In this document: in pieces, positions 8,495 to 15,891 of the stretch
Layout of the letters: every line of letters begins with the position of its first letter
Position numbering within the stretch: the first letter of the stretch is position 1
Source of the DNA: Methylobacterium sp. E-005
Lineage (GTDB): Bacteria > Pseudomonadota > Alphaproteobacteria > Rhizobiales > Beijerinckiaceae
NCBI RefSeq assembly: GCF_022829725.1
Contig: NZ_JAKSYG010000093.1
Span: 60,330 to 124,329 of the forward strand
Reading direction: 5' to 3'
DNA: 64,000 nucleotides
Made by a program: the position numbers and the translations under genes
Notes under the pieces: model-generated
Told to the model about the DNA's origin: nothing
Database searches by the model: none
The model's input: only the letters and a program-made list of their open reading frames with translations

Positions 8495-8826
8495 CGGCGC
8501 AGTCGTGGCCGGTCGCTCAAGCCGCCGCTGTCGTCTGCATCAACATTGCCTATATCGCGCCCTGGGCGGCGACGGTGGGCTTGATGACCGGCGCTCGCCG
8601 CATTCTGTCCCCTGGTGGCGTTCTGTTCCCCTACGGCCCATTTTTTGAAGATCAGCGGGAGACGGCGCCGAGCAATCATGCCTTCGACCTTCGGTGTCGT
8701 GACCATGCCTGGGGCCTGCCGGCGCTGAGCGACGTCGATGCTGCGGCCCGGCGCGAAGGGTTGCACTGGGAGGCCCGTATCGCCACGCCGGCCAACAACG
8801 TTGCGCTCGTCTATCAAAAGGGCTGA
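8495..8826 (+). pseudogene. 5'-truncated DUF938 SAM-dependent methyltransferase remnant
   Basis: Read in the frame of the stop at 8824-8826, this stretch encodes VVCINIAYIAPWAATVGLM, then ILSPGGVLFPYGPF, TAPSNHAFDL, AWGLPALSDV and PANNVALVYQKG. This is the C-terminal half of the DUF938 methyltransferase family. The SAM-binding N-terminal half is absent, because homology starts immediately after the stop codon of the preceding gene at 8494. No start codon with a ribosome site precedes the homologous part. I read it as a decayed fragment left by a deletion or insertion. Confidence 0.65.
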
Positions 8827-8857
8827 CGACCGAGGATCGTGGCGCAGGAGGAGGGCA

Positions 8858-9088
8858 ATGAGCCGATACGATCCACTCCGGGATCATCTTCAACGACAAA
8901 CGGCCGACACCGTGACGATGGCGTTTACCGAGCTGGACTCTCTCGTAAAGCTGCCGGCCTCCGCCAAGCGCTTTTCCTTCTGGCGGGCAAACGACGACGT
9001 CAAATCCACTATCCACGCTAGAATATTACTAACTCGGACCAATAGCAATACCTTGTTGCTCGTGCCATGTGGCAGCTTCCAGTGGTAA
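8858..9088 (+). CDS. DUF7662-like protein, probably 3'-truncated
   Basis: The ATG has an excellent GGAGGAGGG site upstream. The first 50 or so residues (SRYDPLRDHLQRQTADTVTM, then FTELDSLVKLPASAKR and WRAND) match the small DUF7662 proteins found on mobile elements of alphaproteobacteria. After about position 9010 the sequence becomes AT-rich and the C-terminal 25 residues no longer resemble the family. I therefore suspect the original 3' end was replaced. Function is unknown. If translated it gives 76 residues. Confidence 0.5.
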   Translation: MSRYDPLRDHLQRQTADTVTMAFTELDSLVKLPASAKRFSFWRANDDVKSTIHARILLTRTNSNTLLLVPCGSFQW

Positions 9089-9150
9089 AAGCAGCACGGA
9101 TAAAGCAAGCACTGGGCCTCCCAAAAGTGTGGTGAAGCCCAGTTTGGCCC

Positions 9151-10863
9151 TCAGACCTTTGACGACCGGAGGCATACCCATCGCCCGCGCCCAGCACGCG
9201 GAAAGCCTTGTACTGCAATCTGACGATGTCGTTTGCCTTTGAGGCCAGGAAGTACGATCCCTTTTCCAGCCAGCGTATCTAGCACGGCGATGGCGCTCGG
9301 CTTCGACCGTGCCAGCCCTACGAAGACGCTCGGGAGAACCGCCAAGATCTCCTGTCCGTCTTCTTCCCGGCAAAAGCCCCATGCGACGCCTCGCTTTTCC
9401 TCGGGGAGTTGATCGCCCTTCCGGAGGATGGGGAAAAAGCCCTGGCTACGCGCCTCCCGCAAGCGATGCATCACATCACTCGCCTCCTCCTCGACCGAGA
9501 CGATAGCTTGGCGAGCGACCCTATAGATGGCCAAGATACAACGCCGTGCATGCTCGGTCGAGAAGGGCGCAACATCCCAATCGGCAGCCAGTATGGCCCC
9601 TGCCAGGACGATCCCGAACTTCCGTGCGTATCGTCGCTCCCACGGCTGCGTGCTCGCCCCGACTGACGTGACGAAGTCGTCAACGATCTGACGAATTTTG
9701 ATCACGACCTGAGGTCGTTCGGCGGCCAACCGGTCGAGGTAGTGATCACGGGCGAGTCCGTAGTTCGCGCTGATGGTTGCCTCGATATCGGCGGCGAGGC
9801 GCGCCGCATCCATCCCCCGTTCTTCACCCTCGGCATCGATTAGATCGAATACGCCGCCACGCGCGGGGCGGGGAACGGTGATGTCGATATGCCGGAGTTG
9901 TTCTCCCGCAAGGCGCGTCGCTCCCGGTTCGTCGAGCGGACGCTCGCCCGACGAGATGCCGAAGAGTCGCCACGTCAGGTTCGGCAATTCATGATGCCGG
10001 CTGACGCGCGCTGACCGGATCGCGCCGCGGCCGCTTGGAACCATGAACGCGATGTTGCGGACCTTCTCGCGTCGCTGCTCTGGCGTACCCGTCGTCCGCC
10101 CTGCCTCGTCGAAGATGACCGCCCAATCGTTGCGCCCGAAGCAGAGCTCCTCTGCCCCGCGTTGGCTGATGCCGTAGGTTGGCAGGTCTGAACTCTGAGC
10201 GCGCCCCGCTTGCGAGTGGAGGGCACGGGCGACCAACGTCTTGCCGGTGCTCGAATGCCCAAAAAAATTGAAGATTGCACCTTCATTCTCGTCCAAGAGA
10301 TCGAGCAAAGGGCCGGCATATCCGACGCTCAAGCCGAAGGTGAGATAGCTTGACGCCCTACAAGCCGGCACCATGCCCGCTCGCCAGCCTTCGAACGTGC
10401 CGTGTCGCATGCCGATGCTTGGGTCCTCGAAGATAGAGGACGCAAGGAAGCTCAGGGATGCGGCTTGCGGCCCGAACGTCCGCCCGCGTGTGACAAACGA
10501 GTCGCCGTGCCAGCCGCCCTGACGGGTGATCGCACGCGTGATGGTGGGTTCATGTGCCAACTGCACCTGCACGAGGGCGGCAGCGGCCTTGGCGTCGCTT
10601 GGTAGCGGCGCACCAGCATCAAGGAGCATGCGCCGCACGTCATGGGGGGCCGCGGTGAGCGAGCGGGGGATCGTGACGGTACCTTCGACGCCGTCGATCC
10701 GCGGGAAGCGGAGTTCCAGCAGGTAGCTGTCGAGGTCAAGGTCGTGGATTAGGGCATGGACGGCAACGGCCGGCTTGTCGGCAGGTGCTAAGGCGGCCTG
10801 CCGCCTGCGGACCCTTTCTGCCATGGCGGCGAGAACATTGGGTGAGAGGTTGAGCTTAGCCAC
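9151..10863 (-). CDS. DUF927 domain protein, predicted replicative helicase
   Basis: This 570-residue protein contains the DUF927 P-loop domain of plasmid and phage helicase/primase-type proteins. Walker A is GHSSTGKT near residue 201 and Walker B is WAVIFDEAG near residue 247. Later sensor-like stretches include FMVPSGRGAIRSAR and LFGISSGERPLDEPG. I chose GTG 10863 because GGAGAG sits six bases upstream. The longer frame runs through a perfect palindrome and lacks a ribosome site. It lies downstream of a Cys-rich protein and an AlpA regulator on the same strand, an arrangement that suggests a replication module of an integrative element or phage satellite. Confidence 0.85.
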   Translation of the reverse strand: MAKLNLSPNVLAAMAERVRRRQAALAPADKPAVAVHALIHDLDLDSYLLELRFPRIDGVEGTVTIPRSLTAAPHDVRRMLLDAGAPLPSDAKAAAALVQVQLAHEPTITRAITRQGGWHGDSFVTRGRTFGPQAASLSFLASSIFEDPSIGMRHGTFEGWRAGMVPACRASSYLTFGLSVGYAGPLLDLLDENEGAIFNFFGHSSTGKTLVARALHSQAGRAQSSDLPTYGISQRGAEELCFGRNDWAVIFDEAGRTTGTPEQRREKVRNIAFMVPSGRGAIRSARVSRHHELPNLTWRLFGISSGERPLDEPGATRLAGEQLRHIDITVPRPARGGVFDLIDAEGEERGMDAARLAADIEATISANYGLARDHYLDRLAAERPQVVIKIRQIVDDFVTSVGASTQPWERRYARKFGIVLAGAILAADWDVAPFSTEHARRCILAIYRVARQAIVSVEEEASDVMHRLREARSQGFFPILRKGDQLPEEKRGVAWGFCREEDGQEILAVLPSVFVGLARSKPSAIAVLDTLAGKGIVLPGLKGKRHRQIAVQGFPRAGRGRWVCLRSSKV

Positions 10864-10884
10864 GACGGGCTCTCCATAGTGAGG

Positions 10885-10920
10885 GTGAGCAGTGAGCACT
10901 TGCGTGTGCTCACTGCTCAC
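10885..10920. repeat. 15-bp perfect palindrome built from doubled GTGAGCA units
   Basis: The left arm (10885-10899) consists of two GTGAGCA heptamers plus C. The right arm (10906-10920) is its exact reverse complement, and the loop is six bases. It lies 21 bases upstream of the GTG of the DUF927 gene, in its leader. Four repeats of the same heptamer in opposed pairs suggest a protein-binding site or an iteron-like element. As RNA it would form a strong hairpin just upstream of the ribosome site. Confidence 0.75.
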
Positions 10921-11000
10921 CTGCGAACGGGGGTTGATGGCTGATAGGGTCAGGCGGGGGTGCAGTTCACACACTCGCCAGGGGCTTTGGTGATCGGGCT

Positions 11001-11978
11001 TTACCGGAGGCGGCCTGGACCTTGTTCGCGCAGCCGATGATCCACTCGGATCGCAACTTTGCCGATTCGGTCCCGCTCAAGCATTGTCCCGTGCAGGATC
11101 AGACGTTGCCGCAGCCCGACAGCGTCCAGGAAGACAGCCAACTCGACCGCCTCGGTCCCGCGTAGCGGACGCCCCCGCGTGTTGCGGCACTGGCGTGTTC
11201 CATTCGCCGTCGGCTTAATTTGCTCATAGCTCTGCCGCCGCCCAAACGCGGGCTTCATCCCGTAGGCGGTGCCCGCTGGGTTGCCGTCGAAGGCGGCAAC
11301 CTTGAGCGGGCGCGGGATGAGGTCGCTCGGTGGGAAGTACATCCGGAGCGTTTTGACCTCGGACGCCGTGAGAACTCCTGGCACGAACACCCGAGGGTGC
11401 AGGGACCAGTGCGGGCGGAAGTCTGCCGTCAGGTGTTCGTTGTACGAAACGTCGATCCCAATCACTGCCGTTGTGAGTCCGGCGGCGGTGAGCGCATCGC
11501 ACACGACCCCCTTAAGCCGGTGCAACGTTGCCGGAGGCAGACCGCCCCCTGGCACAACGATACCGGCTGCGTGCACGGGCGACAGGATTGTGCCCCGCGT
11601 TCCGGCCGGCATCGCGTGCGCGAGGAACTCCTCGGTCGCAGCGGTGAACCAGCGCTGCCACGCGCGGGCGCACTCCGGGCACGCCCCACTCATGCACCGC
11701 ACCTCCGTGCAGCAACAATCTAAACGGTTGCCCACGGCTTCGGCGTTGAAGTCCGTGCGGGCTGCAAAGCGCCGCAACCGCTGCACCAGCCGAAGACGTT
11801 CGACCGCTGCCTGAGCCGCTGTTTGGCAGGGTCGCTTAAGACGACCCTCCAACCACTGCGGCGGGCCGTCGCCGTAGTGTTGGACGTCGAACAAGACAAG
11901 CGCTTCGGCGCGTGTCACTTTAGGATGTGGCAGCGAAACGGGCGGCAAGTAGTCGAAGGGCAAAGGCTCGCGGTTCAC
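11001..11978 (-). CDS. Cys-rich hypothetical protein, possible replication initiator
   Basis: This 325-residue protein is not firmly recognised. A Cys cluster (CCCTEVRCMSGACPEC, about residues 85-102) looks like a zinc-binding finger. PHWSLHPRVFV near residue 187 vaguely recalls the HUH motif of rolling-circle Rep or Y2 proteins, but the His spacing is not canonical. The GTG start (11978-11976) overlaps the stop of the upstream alpA-like gene in a GTGA arrangement, so the two are translationally coupled. Its position between AlpA and a DUF927 helicase supports a replication or mobilisation role, as inference only. Confidence 0.65.
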   Translation of the reverse strand: MNREPLPFDYLPPVSLPHPKVTRAEALVLFDVQHYGDGPPQWLEGRLKRPCQTAAQAAVERLRLVQRLRRFAARTDFNAEAVGNRLDCCCTEVRCMSGACPECARAWQRWFTAATEEFLAHAMPAGTRGTILSPVHAAGIVVPGGGLPPATLHRLKGVVCDALTAAGLTTAVIGIDVSYNEHLTADFRPHWSLHPRVFVPGVLTASEVKTLRMYFPPSDLIPRPLKVAAFDGNPAGTAYGMKPAFGRRQSYEQIKPTANGTRQCRNTRGRPLRGTEAVELAVFLDAVGLRQRLILHGTMLERDRIGKVAIRVDHRLREQGPGRLR

Positions 11979-12178
11979 GACTGCCCCCCCCGCTCGATTA
12001 GGGCTTGAATGTCGCGCGCCCTCCAAGCAGTGATCCGTTTGCCCAGCCTAATAGGTTGTGGATATATTCCTTTCTTTACGCCGGCCCACCAAGAACTGGC
12101 GCTGATCGGCAGTAGCCCGGTTGGTCGGACAATGTCTCGTAAGCGGTAAGCGCCTTCTAGAGATTTTAGGGTTTTCAT
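11975..12178 (-). CDS. AlpA-family excisionase/phage regulatory protein
   Basis: This 67-residue protein is a small MerR-like helix-turn-helix protein of the AlpA/excisionase type. The recognisable elements are YRLRDIVRPTGLLPISASSW, then GIYPQPIRLGKRITAWRARD. AlpA-type proteins activate excision or early genes of prophages and integrative islands. GGAGAG precedes the ATG by five bases. Two short palindromes lie upstream at 12188-12230. It heads the probable operon with the Cys-rich protein and the DUF927 helicase. Confidence 0.85.
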   Translation of the reverse strand: MKTLKSLEGAYRLRDIVRPTGLLPISASSWWAGVKKGIYPQPIRLGKRITAWRARDIQALIERGGQS

Positions 12179-12187
12179 AATGCTCTC

Positions 12188-12230
12188 CGTTCGTCATTGA
12201 ACGAAGCTGCATTTACGCGCTTATTAAGCG
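12188..12230. promoter_or_regulatory. Two palindromes upstream of the alpA-like gene
   Basis: CGTTC-N6-GAACG (12188-12203) and CGCTTA-T-TAAGCG (12218-12230) lie 10-52 bases upstream of the ATG. They are candidate operators for the module, or autoregulatory sites of AlpA. No binding protein can be named. Confidence 0.4.
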
Positions 12231-12284
12231 GAACATCAGGATGTCAGACAAAGCAACACATGTTCCCCCAGACAACCTATGTTG

Positions 12285-13355
12285 CTAAGACCAACAAACC
12301 TTTCGCTTAGGCTTCCTGGGTCCTTGCAGATCGTCAGGAAGGTTCGAGGATCGCGGGCGCATGACAGCGAAGGCGCGTTTCACCCCCTCAGTCGCTTCTC
12401 CGTAATCAGGACCGGTGAATGCAAGCGGTGGAATATCTAACAAGTACTCTATCTGCTGAAATTTTCCGGCGCGCTTGTACATAGGGGATATAATATGCTC
12501 TGCGACGTAAGCGGCACGGCGGGCCCATTCAGCTATCAGGTGCCCGTGTTTTTGGTAGCTTGCCTCACCCCTACATATGACATTCAGTAGATTTTCTGAA
12601 GCATACGTTATTGAATATGCAGCATATATTAGCGCTGCAGATTGAGAAAACTCATTTGCGCGTTTTTGACAATTGAGAGCATCAACAGTCTTGTTCGTTA
12701 TACGAGACGCAAGCAGACTATTTATTACCATTTTGTCGCGCTTTCCCTCACCGATCAAGTAAGAGACTGCGCTCCCCGCAGAGGCATAACTAGCGCGTAG
12801 AAATTTACTTCGATTTTCCAACTTATCAGCATGAAAGTGACAGACACGCGTCATTTCGACGGAAAGCTCGATCCATTGCGAAGCTGATTGGATGTCGTTC
12901 TTCAACGTCGCTGGGGAACGAGCTACTAATATGCGCTGCAACCCCCCTGCCGGGTAGTAGAAATCGCGGTAGAAATCGATGCCCGGCCCGTTCAGACGTG
13001 TCACTATATCCGCCAACATAGGCGACTGCGGGAAGGCTTTTTGATACTCTCGCTCTGCGCTTGCCAAGCACGCCGCGCCAGCCAAGATCATGGCCTCTTG
13101 CACTAGGTTCGTGTCTCTTGGACACACGATCCAAGCGCACAAACCCGCAAACAGTATGTCCTTCTGAGCGAAATAGCTTGGCTTGAGATCGAGTAGCCGT
13201 TGCAGCACCGCTCGGGGTCTGAACTCGCCCAAGGCGTAGTCGGCAAGGCGTGGGCCTCCCGGAGTCAGAACAGACGCTGCCTCAAGTTGTGCATTCAGTT
13301 CGACCCAACGTTCGGCGACTTGCCGAGCCGCAGACTTTTCCACTCGCCGAATCAT
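12285..13355 (-). CDS. Orphan hypothetical protein next to tRNA-Glu
   Basis: This 356-residue protein is not recognised. It is clearly richer in A+T than the flanking housekeeping genes, which points to transfer. It is mostly helical-looking, without a signal peptide or clear membrane segment, and ends in a basic tail (GPRKPKRKVC). A start at 13355 (MIRRVEKSAARQ) follows GAGG by five bases. The frame could extend to 13496, but that segment has no ribosome site. It is the element gene closest to the tRNA-Glu attachment-type end, a position typical for cargo. A defence or regulatory role is possible but unsupported by motifs. Confidence 0.6.
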   Translation of the reverse strand: MIRRVEKSAARQVAERWVELNAQLEAASVLTPGGPRLADYALGEFRPRAVLQRLLDLKPSYFAQKDILFAGLCAWIVCPRDTNLVQEAMILAGAACLASAEREYQKAFPQSPMLADIVTRLNGPGIDFYRDFYYPAGGLQRILVARSPATLKNDIQSASQWIELSVEMTRVCHFHADKLENRSKFLRASYASAGSAVSYLIGEGKRDKMVINSLLASRITNKTVDALNCQKRANEFSQSAALIYAAYSITYASENLLNVICRGEASYQKHGHLIAEWARRAAYVAEHIISPMYKRAGKFQQIEYLLDIPPLAFTGPDYGEATEGVKRAFAVMRPRSSNLPDDLQGPRKPKRKVCWS

Positions 13356-13471
13356 TCGACCTCGCCGCGCATGAGCACGCAAGGATCTGGGCTGGGGGCG
13401 CCCTACAGCGCCTGCCTCGCGCACACGAGGCAGTTTGTCCGAGTTTGTACGGCCGCGTCCAGCCCCATCGG

Positions 13472-13490
13472 CAGGACACAAACAGGACAC
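13472..13490. repeat. Direct repeat CAGGACAC near tRNA-Glu
   Basis: CAGGACAC occurs at 13472-13479 and again at 13483-13490, an 11-base period, 37 bases from the tRNA 3' end. Short direct repeats at such positions can be recombinase arm-type sites of integrative elements. This is a suggestion from position only. Confidence 0.35.
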
Positions 13491-13526
13491 TAACACTCGG
13501 GGTAAGGACTAAGTCATTGGCACCGT

Positions 13527-13602
13527 TGGCGCTCCCAAGGGGAATCGAACCCCTGTTTTCGCCGTGAGAGGGCGACGTCCTAGACCGCTAGACGATGGGA
13601 GC
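13527..13602 (-). tRNA. tRNA-Glu (anticodon CTC)
   Basis: The complement folds as a 76-base tRNA. The acceptor is GCTCCCA paired with TGGGAGC, the anticodon stem-loop is TCGCC-CTCTCAC-GGCGA with anticodon CTC, the T loop is GGGGTTCGATTCCCC, the discriminator is G, and CCA is encoded. The accessory tract lies directly beyond its 3' end, so it is the likely attachment gene. Confidence 0.95.
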
Positions 13603-13708
13603 TTTCCGGCGGCGTGGCGGTGCTATAGCCACGACCCGGCGAGGGAGCAAGGGCTTTCGTCGGTATTTTGCGTCGGCGGGGCGGATAGGGCTGCGGATCG
13701 GGAACGTG

Positions 13709-14710
13709 GTGGACACAGAATTCGATGAACGCGTCGGCGTCGTCGCTGAGGGCGGCTCAAGGCTCGACCGCACCCTGGTGGCGCTGTTTCCGGATCTGTC
13801 CCGGGCTCGGCTGCAGGATCTCATCCGCACCGGTCACGTCAGCGGGGACGGCACGCCGCTGCGCGACCCCGCTCAGAAGACCATCGCCGGCACTCGAATC
13901 CAGCTCGCGCTTCCCCCGCCAGTGCCGGCCGAACCGGCGCCCGAGGCGGTAGACCTCCCAATCGTCTATGAGGACGACGACCTGATCGTCATCGACAAGC
14001 CGGCCGGTCTGGTCGTGCACCCGGGGCCGGGCCACGAGAGTGGAACCCTGGTGAACGCGCTGATCGCTCATTGCGGCGCGACGCTGTCCGGGATCGGCGG
14101 CGTCCGCCGCCCGGGTATCGTCCATCGCCTCGACAAGGATACGAGCGGCCTTATCGTCGTCGCCAAGAACGATGCCGCGCATCAAGGGCTCACGGCGCAG
14201 TTCGCCGACCACGGCCGTACCGGCCCGTTGGAGCGCGCCTACGCTGCGGTGGTCTGGGGCCTGCCCCAGCCACGAACCGGTACGATCCGGGCGAGTCTCG
14301 CGCGCTCCCGCTTCCATCGGGAGAAGATCGCCGTGGTGCCGGACGGGTCCGGCCGCCACGCCGTTACGCATTACGCCGTCGCGGAGGCATATCCTGATGC
14401 CGCCCTGGTCGAATGCCGGCTGGAGACGGGACGAACCCATCAGATCCGCGTGCACTTGGCCCATCTCGGCCATCCGCTGTTGGGTGACCCGGTCTATGGC
14501 GGAGGATTTCGGACTAAAGCCGCACGCCTCGATCAAGACGCGCGGGCTGCATTGTCCGCGCTGGGCCGGCAGGCGCTTCACGCCGCGCTGCTCGGCTTCA
14601 GCCATCCGCGCACGGGCATGACCCTCCGATTTGAGAGCCCGCTACCGTCCGATCTCACCGCGCTCGTGGCGCGGCTACGCGCAGGCAAAGCGGAGGGTTC
14701 CACCCTGTAA
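13709..14710 (+). CDS. rluD: RluA/RluD-family 23S rRNA pseudouridine synthase
   Basis: This 333-residue protein has an N-terminal S4-like RNA-binding domain (RLDRTLVALFPDLSRARLQD, about residues 15-75) and a pseudouridine synthase domain. The signature HRLDKDTSGLIVVAKN lies near residue 140 and carries the catalytic Asp. Domain order and length fit RluD, which modifies helix 69 of 23S rRNA, though RluA-family paralogues exist. The start is GTG at 13709 or the adjacent GTG at 13706. Upstream codons would run into the tRNA-Glu gene. rpoH follows after 235 bases. Confidence 0.85.
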   Translation: MDTEFDERVGVVAEGGSRLDRTLVALFPDLSRARLQDLIRTGHVSGDGTPLRDPAQKTIAGTRIQLALPPPVPAEPAPEAVDLPIVYEDDDLIVIDKPAGLVVHPGPGHESGTLVNALIAHCGATLSGIGGVRRPGIVHRLDKDTSGLIVVAKNDAAHQGLTAQFADHGRTGPLERAYAAVVWGLPQPRTGTIRASLARSRFHREKIAVVPDGSGRHAVTHYAVAEAYPDAALVECRLETGRTHQIRVHLAHLGHPLLGDPVYGGGFRTKAARLDQDARAALSALGRQALHAALLGFSHPRTGMTLRFESPLPSDLTALVARLRAGKAEGSTL

Positions 14711-14945
14711 CCGGTCTCCGCCAGCGTGCGAAACAACACCCCGTACCGCGTCACATCGTGCCATGGTACGATCCGATTTGGCCGGTTGCGCGTTGATGAC
14801 GACGTGGGTGTCCTCGATCGCAATCGGCTCCCGGTGACCCGTACCAGATGGGTGGCCGGCAGGGTCGGCTCAAGAGCGGCCCGAGTAGACGGCACTGTTG
14901 CCCGTCGCGTCCGCCCGCCAGGGGGACTCAGTCCAGGAGAATGCC

Positions 14946-15839
14946 ATGGCCGGTACGCTGCCCGTGCTCGCCAACGAAGGTGGGCTATCGCGCTACCTCG
15001 ATGAGATCCGCAAGTTCCCGATGTTGGAACCGACGGAGGAATTCACCCTCGCCAAGGCCTGGCGGGATGCCGGTGACCGTGAGGCCGCGCATCGTCTCGT
15101 GACGTCGCATCTGCGCCTCGTCGCCAAGATTGCCATGGGCTATCGCGGCTATGGCTTGCCGATCGGCGAGGTCGTGTCCGAAGGCAATGTCGGCCTGATG
15201 CAGGCGGTCAAGCGCTTCGATCCCGACAAGGGCTTCCGGCTCGCCACCTACGCGATGTGGTGGATCAAGGCCGCCATCCAGGAATACATCCTGCGTTCCT
15301 GGTCGCTGGTGAAGATGGGCACCACGGCCAACCAGAAGAAGCTGTTCTTCAATCTGCGCAAAGCCAAGGGCAAGATCTCGGCCCTGGACGAGGGCGATCT
15401 CAAGCCCGATCAGGTGAAGCAGATCGCCACCCGCCTCGGTGTGCCCGAGCAGGACGTGATCGACATGAACCGCCGCCTGTCCGGCGACACCTCGCTCAAT
15501 GCGCCCCTCCGCGAGGAGGGTGAGGGCGAATGGCAGGACTGGCTGGTGGACAACGCGCCGAGCCAGGAGACCGTCCTGGCCCGCGAGCAAGAGGGGCAGA
15601 ATCGCCTCACGGCGCTGCGGGATGCGCTCGGCGTGCTCAACCCGCGCGAGCGCCGCATCTTCGAGGCCCGGCGCCTCGCGGAAGATCCGATCACGCTGGA
15701 GGATCTCTCGGGCGAGTTCGGGGTCTCGCGCGAGCGTGTGCGGCAGATCGAGGTCCGCGCTTTCGAGAAGGTCCAGGAGGCGGTCAAGCGCAACATCGCC
15801 AATCGCGAGTTGCCCCGGGCGGGCATCGAGGCTCACTGA
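14946..15839 (+). CDS. rpoH: Heat-shock sigma factor RpoH (sigma-32)
   Basis: This 297-residue sigma70-family protein is diagnosed as RpoH by the RpoH box QKKLFFNLRKAK (about residues 132-143). Region 2 reads LRLVAKIAMGYRGYGLPIGE and the promoter-melting segment RLATYAMWWIKAAIQEYI. The C-terminal region 4 HTH is LSGEFGVSRERVRQIEVRAF. I placed the start at ATG 14946, with AGGAG about seven bases before it. It directs transcription of heat-shock genes. Alphaproteobacteria often carry more than one rpoH, and only one is seen here. Confidence 0.97.
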   Translation: MAGTLPVLANEGGLSRYLDEIRKFPMLEPTEEFTLAKAWRDAGDREAAHRLVTSHLRLVAKIAMGYRGYGLPIGEVVSEGNVGLMQAVKRFDPDKGFRLATYAMWWIKAAIQEYILRSWSLVKMGTTANQKKLFFNLRKAKGKISALDEGDLKPDQVKQIATRLGVPEQDVIDMNRRLSGDTSLNAPLREEGEGEWQDWLVDNAPSQETVLAREQEGQNRLTALRDALGVLNPRERRIFEARRLAEDPITLEDLSGEFGVSRERVRQIEVRAFEKVQEAVKRNIANRELPRAGIEAH

Positions 15840-15853
15840 GGCCCGGTCGGAAG

Positions 15854-15879
15854 GGCGGGTGCATCCAACGGCACCCGCC
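15854..15879. terminator. Hairpin between convergent genes after rpoH
   Basis: GGCGGGTGC (15854-15862) pairs perfectly with GCACCCGCC (15871-15879) around an 8-base loop. It sits 15 bases after the rpoH stop and 13 bases from the end of the converging gene. No long T-run follows on either strand. Confidence 0.6.
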
Positions 15880-15891
15880 TCGATCGCGGCC

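Noticed and set aside
13250..13567. Plus-strand frame running into tRNA-Glu, ending in GIEPLFSP
   Set aside because: The ending is the translation of the complement of tRNA-Glu, and no integrase motif (Arg-His-x-x-Arg-Tyr) occurs in it.
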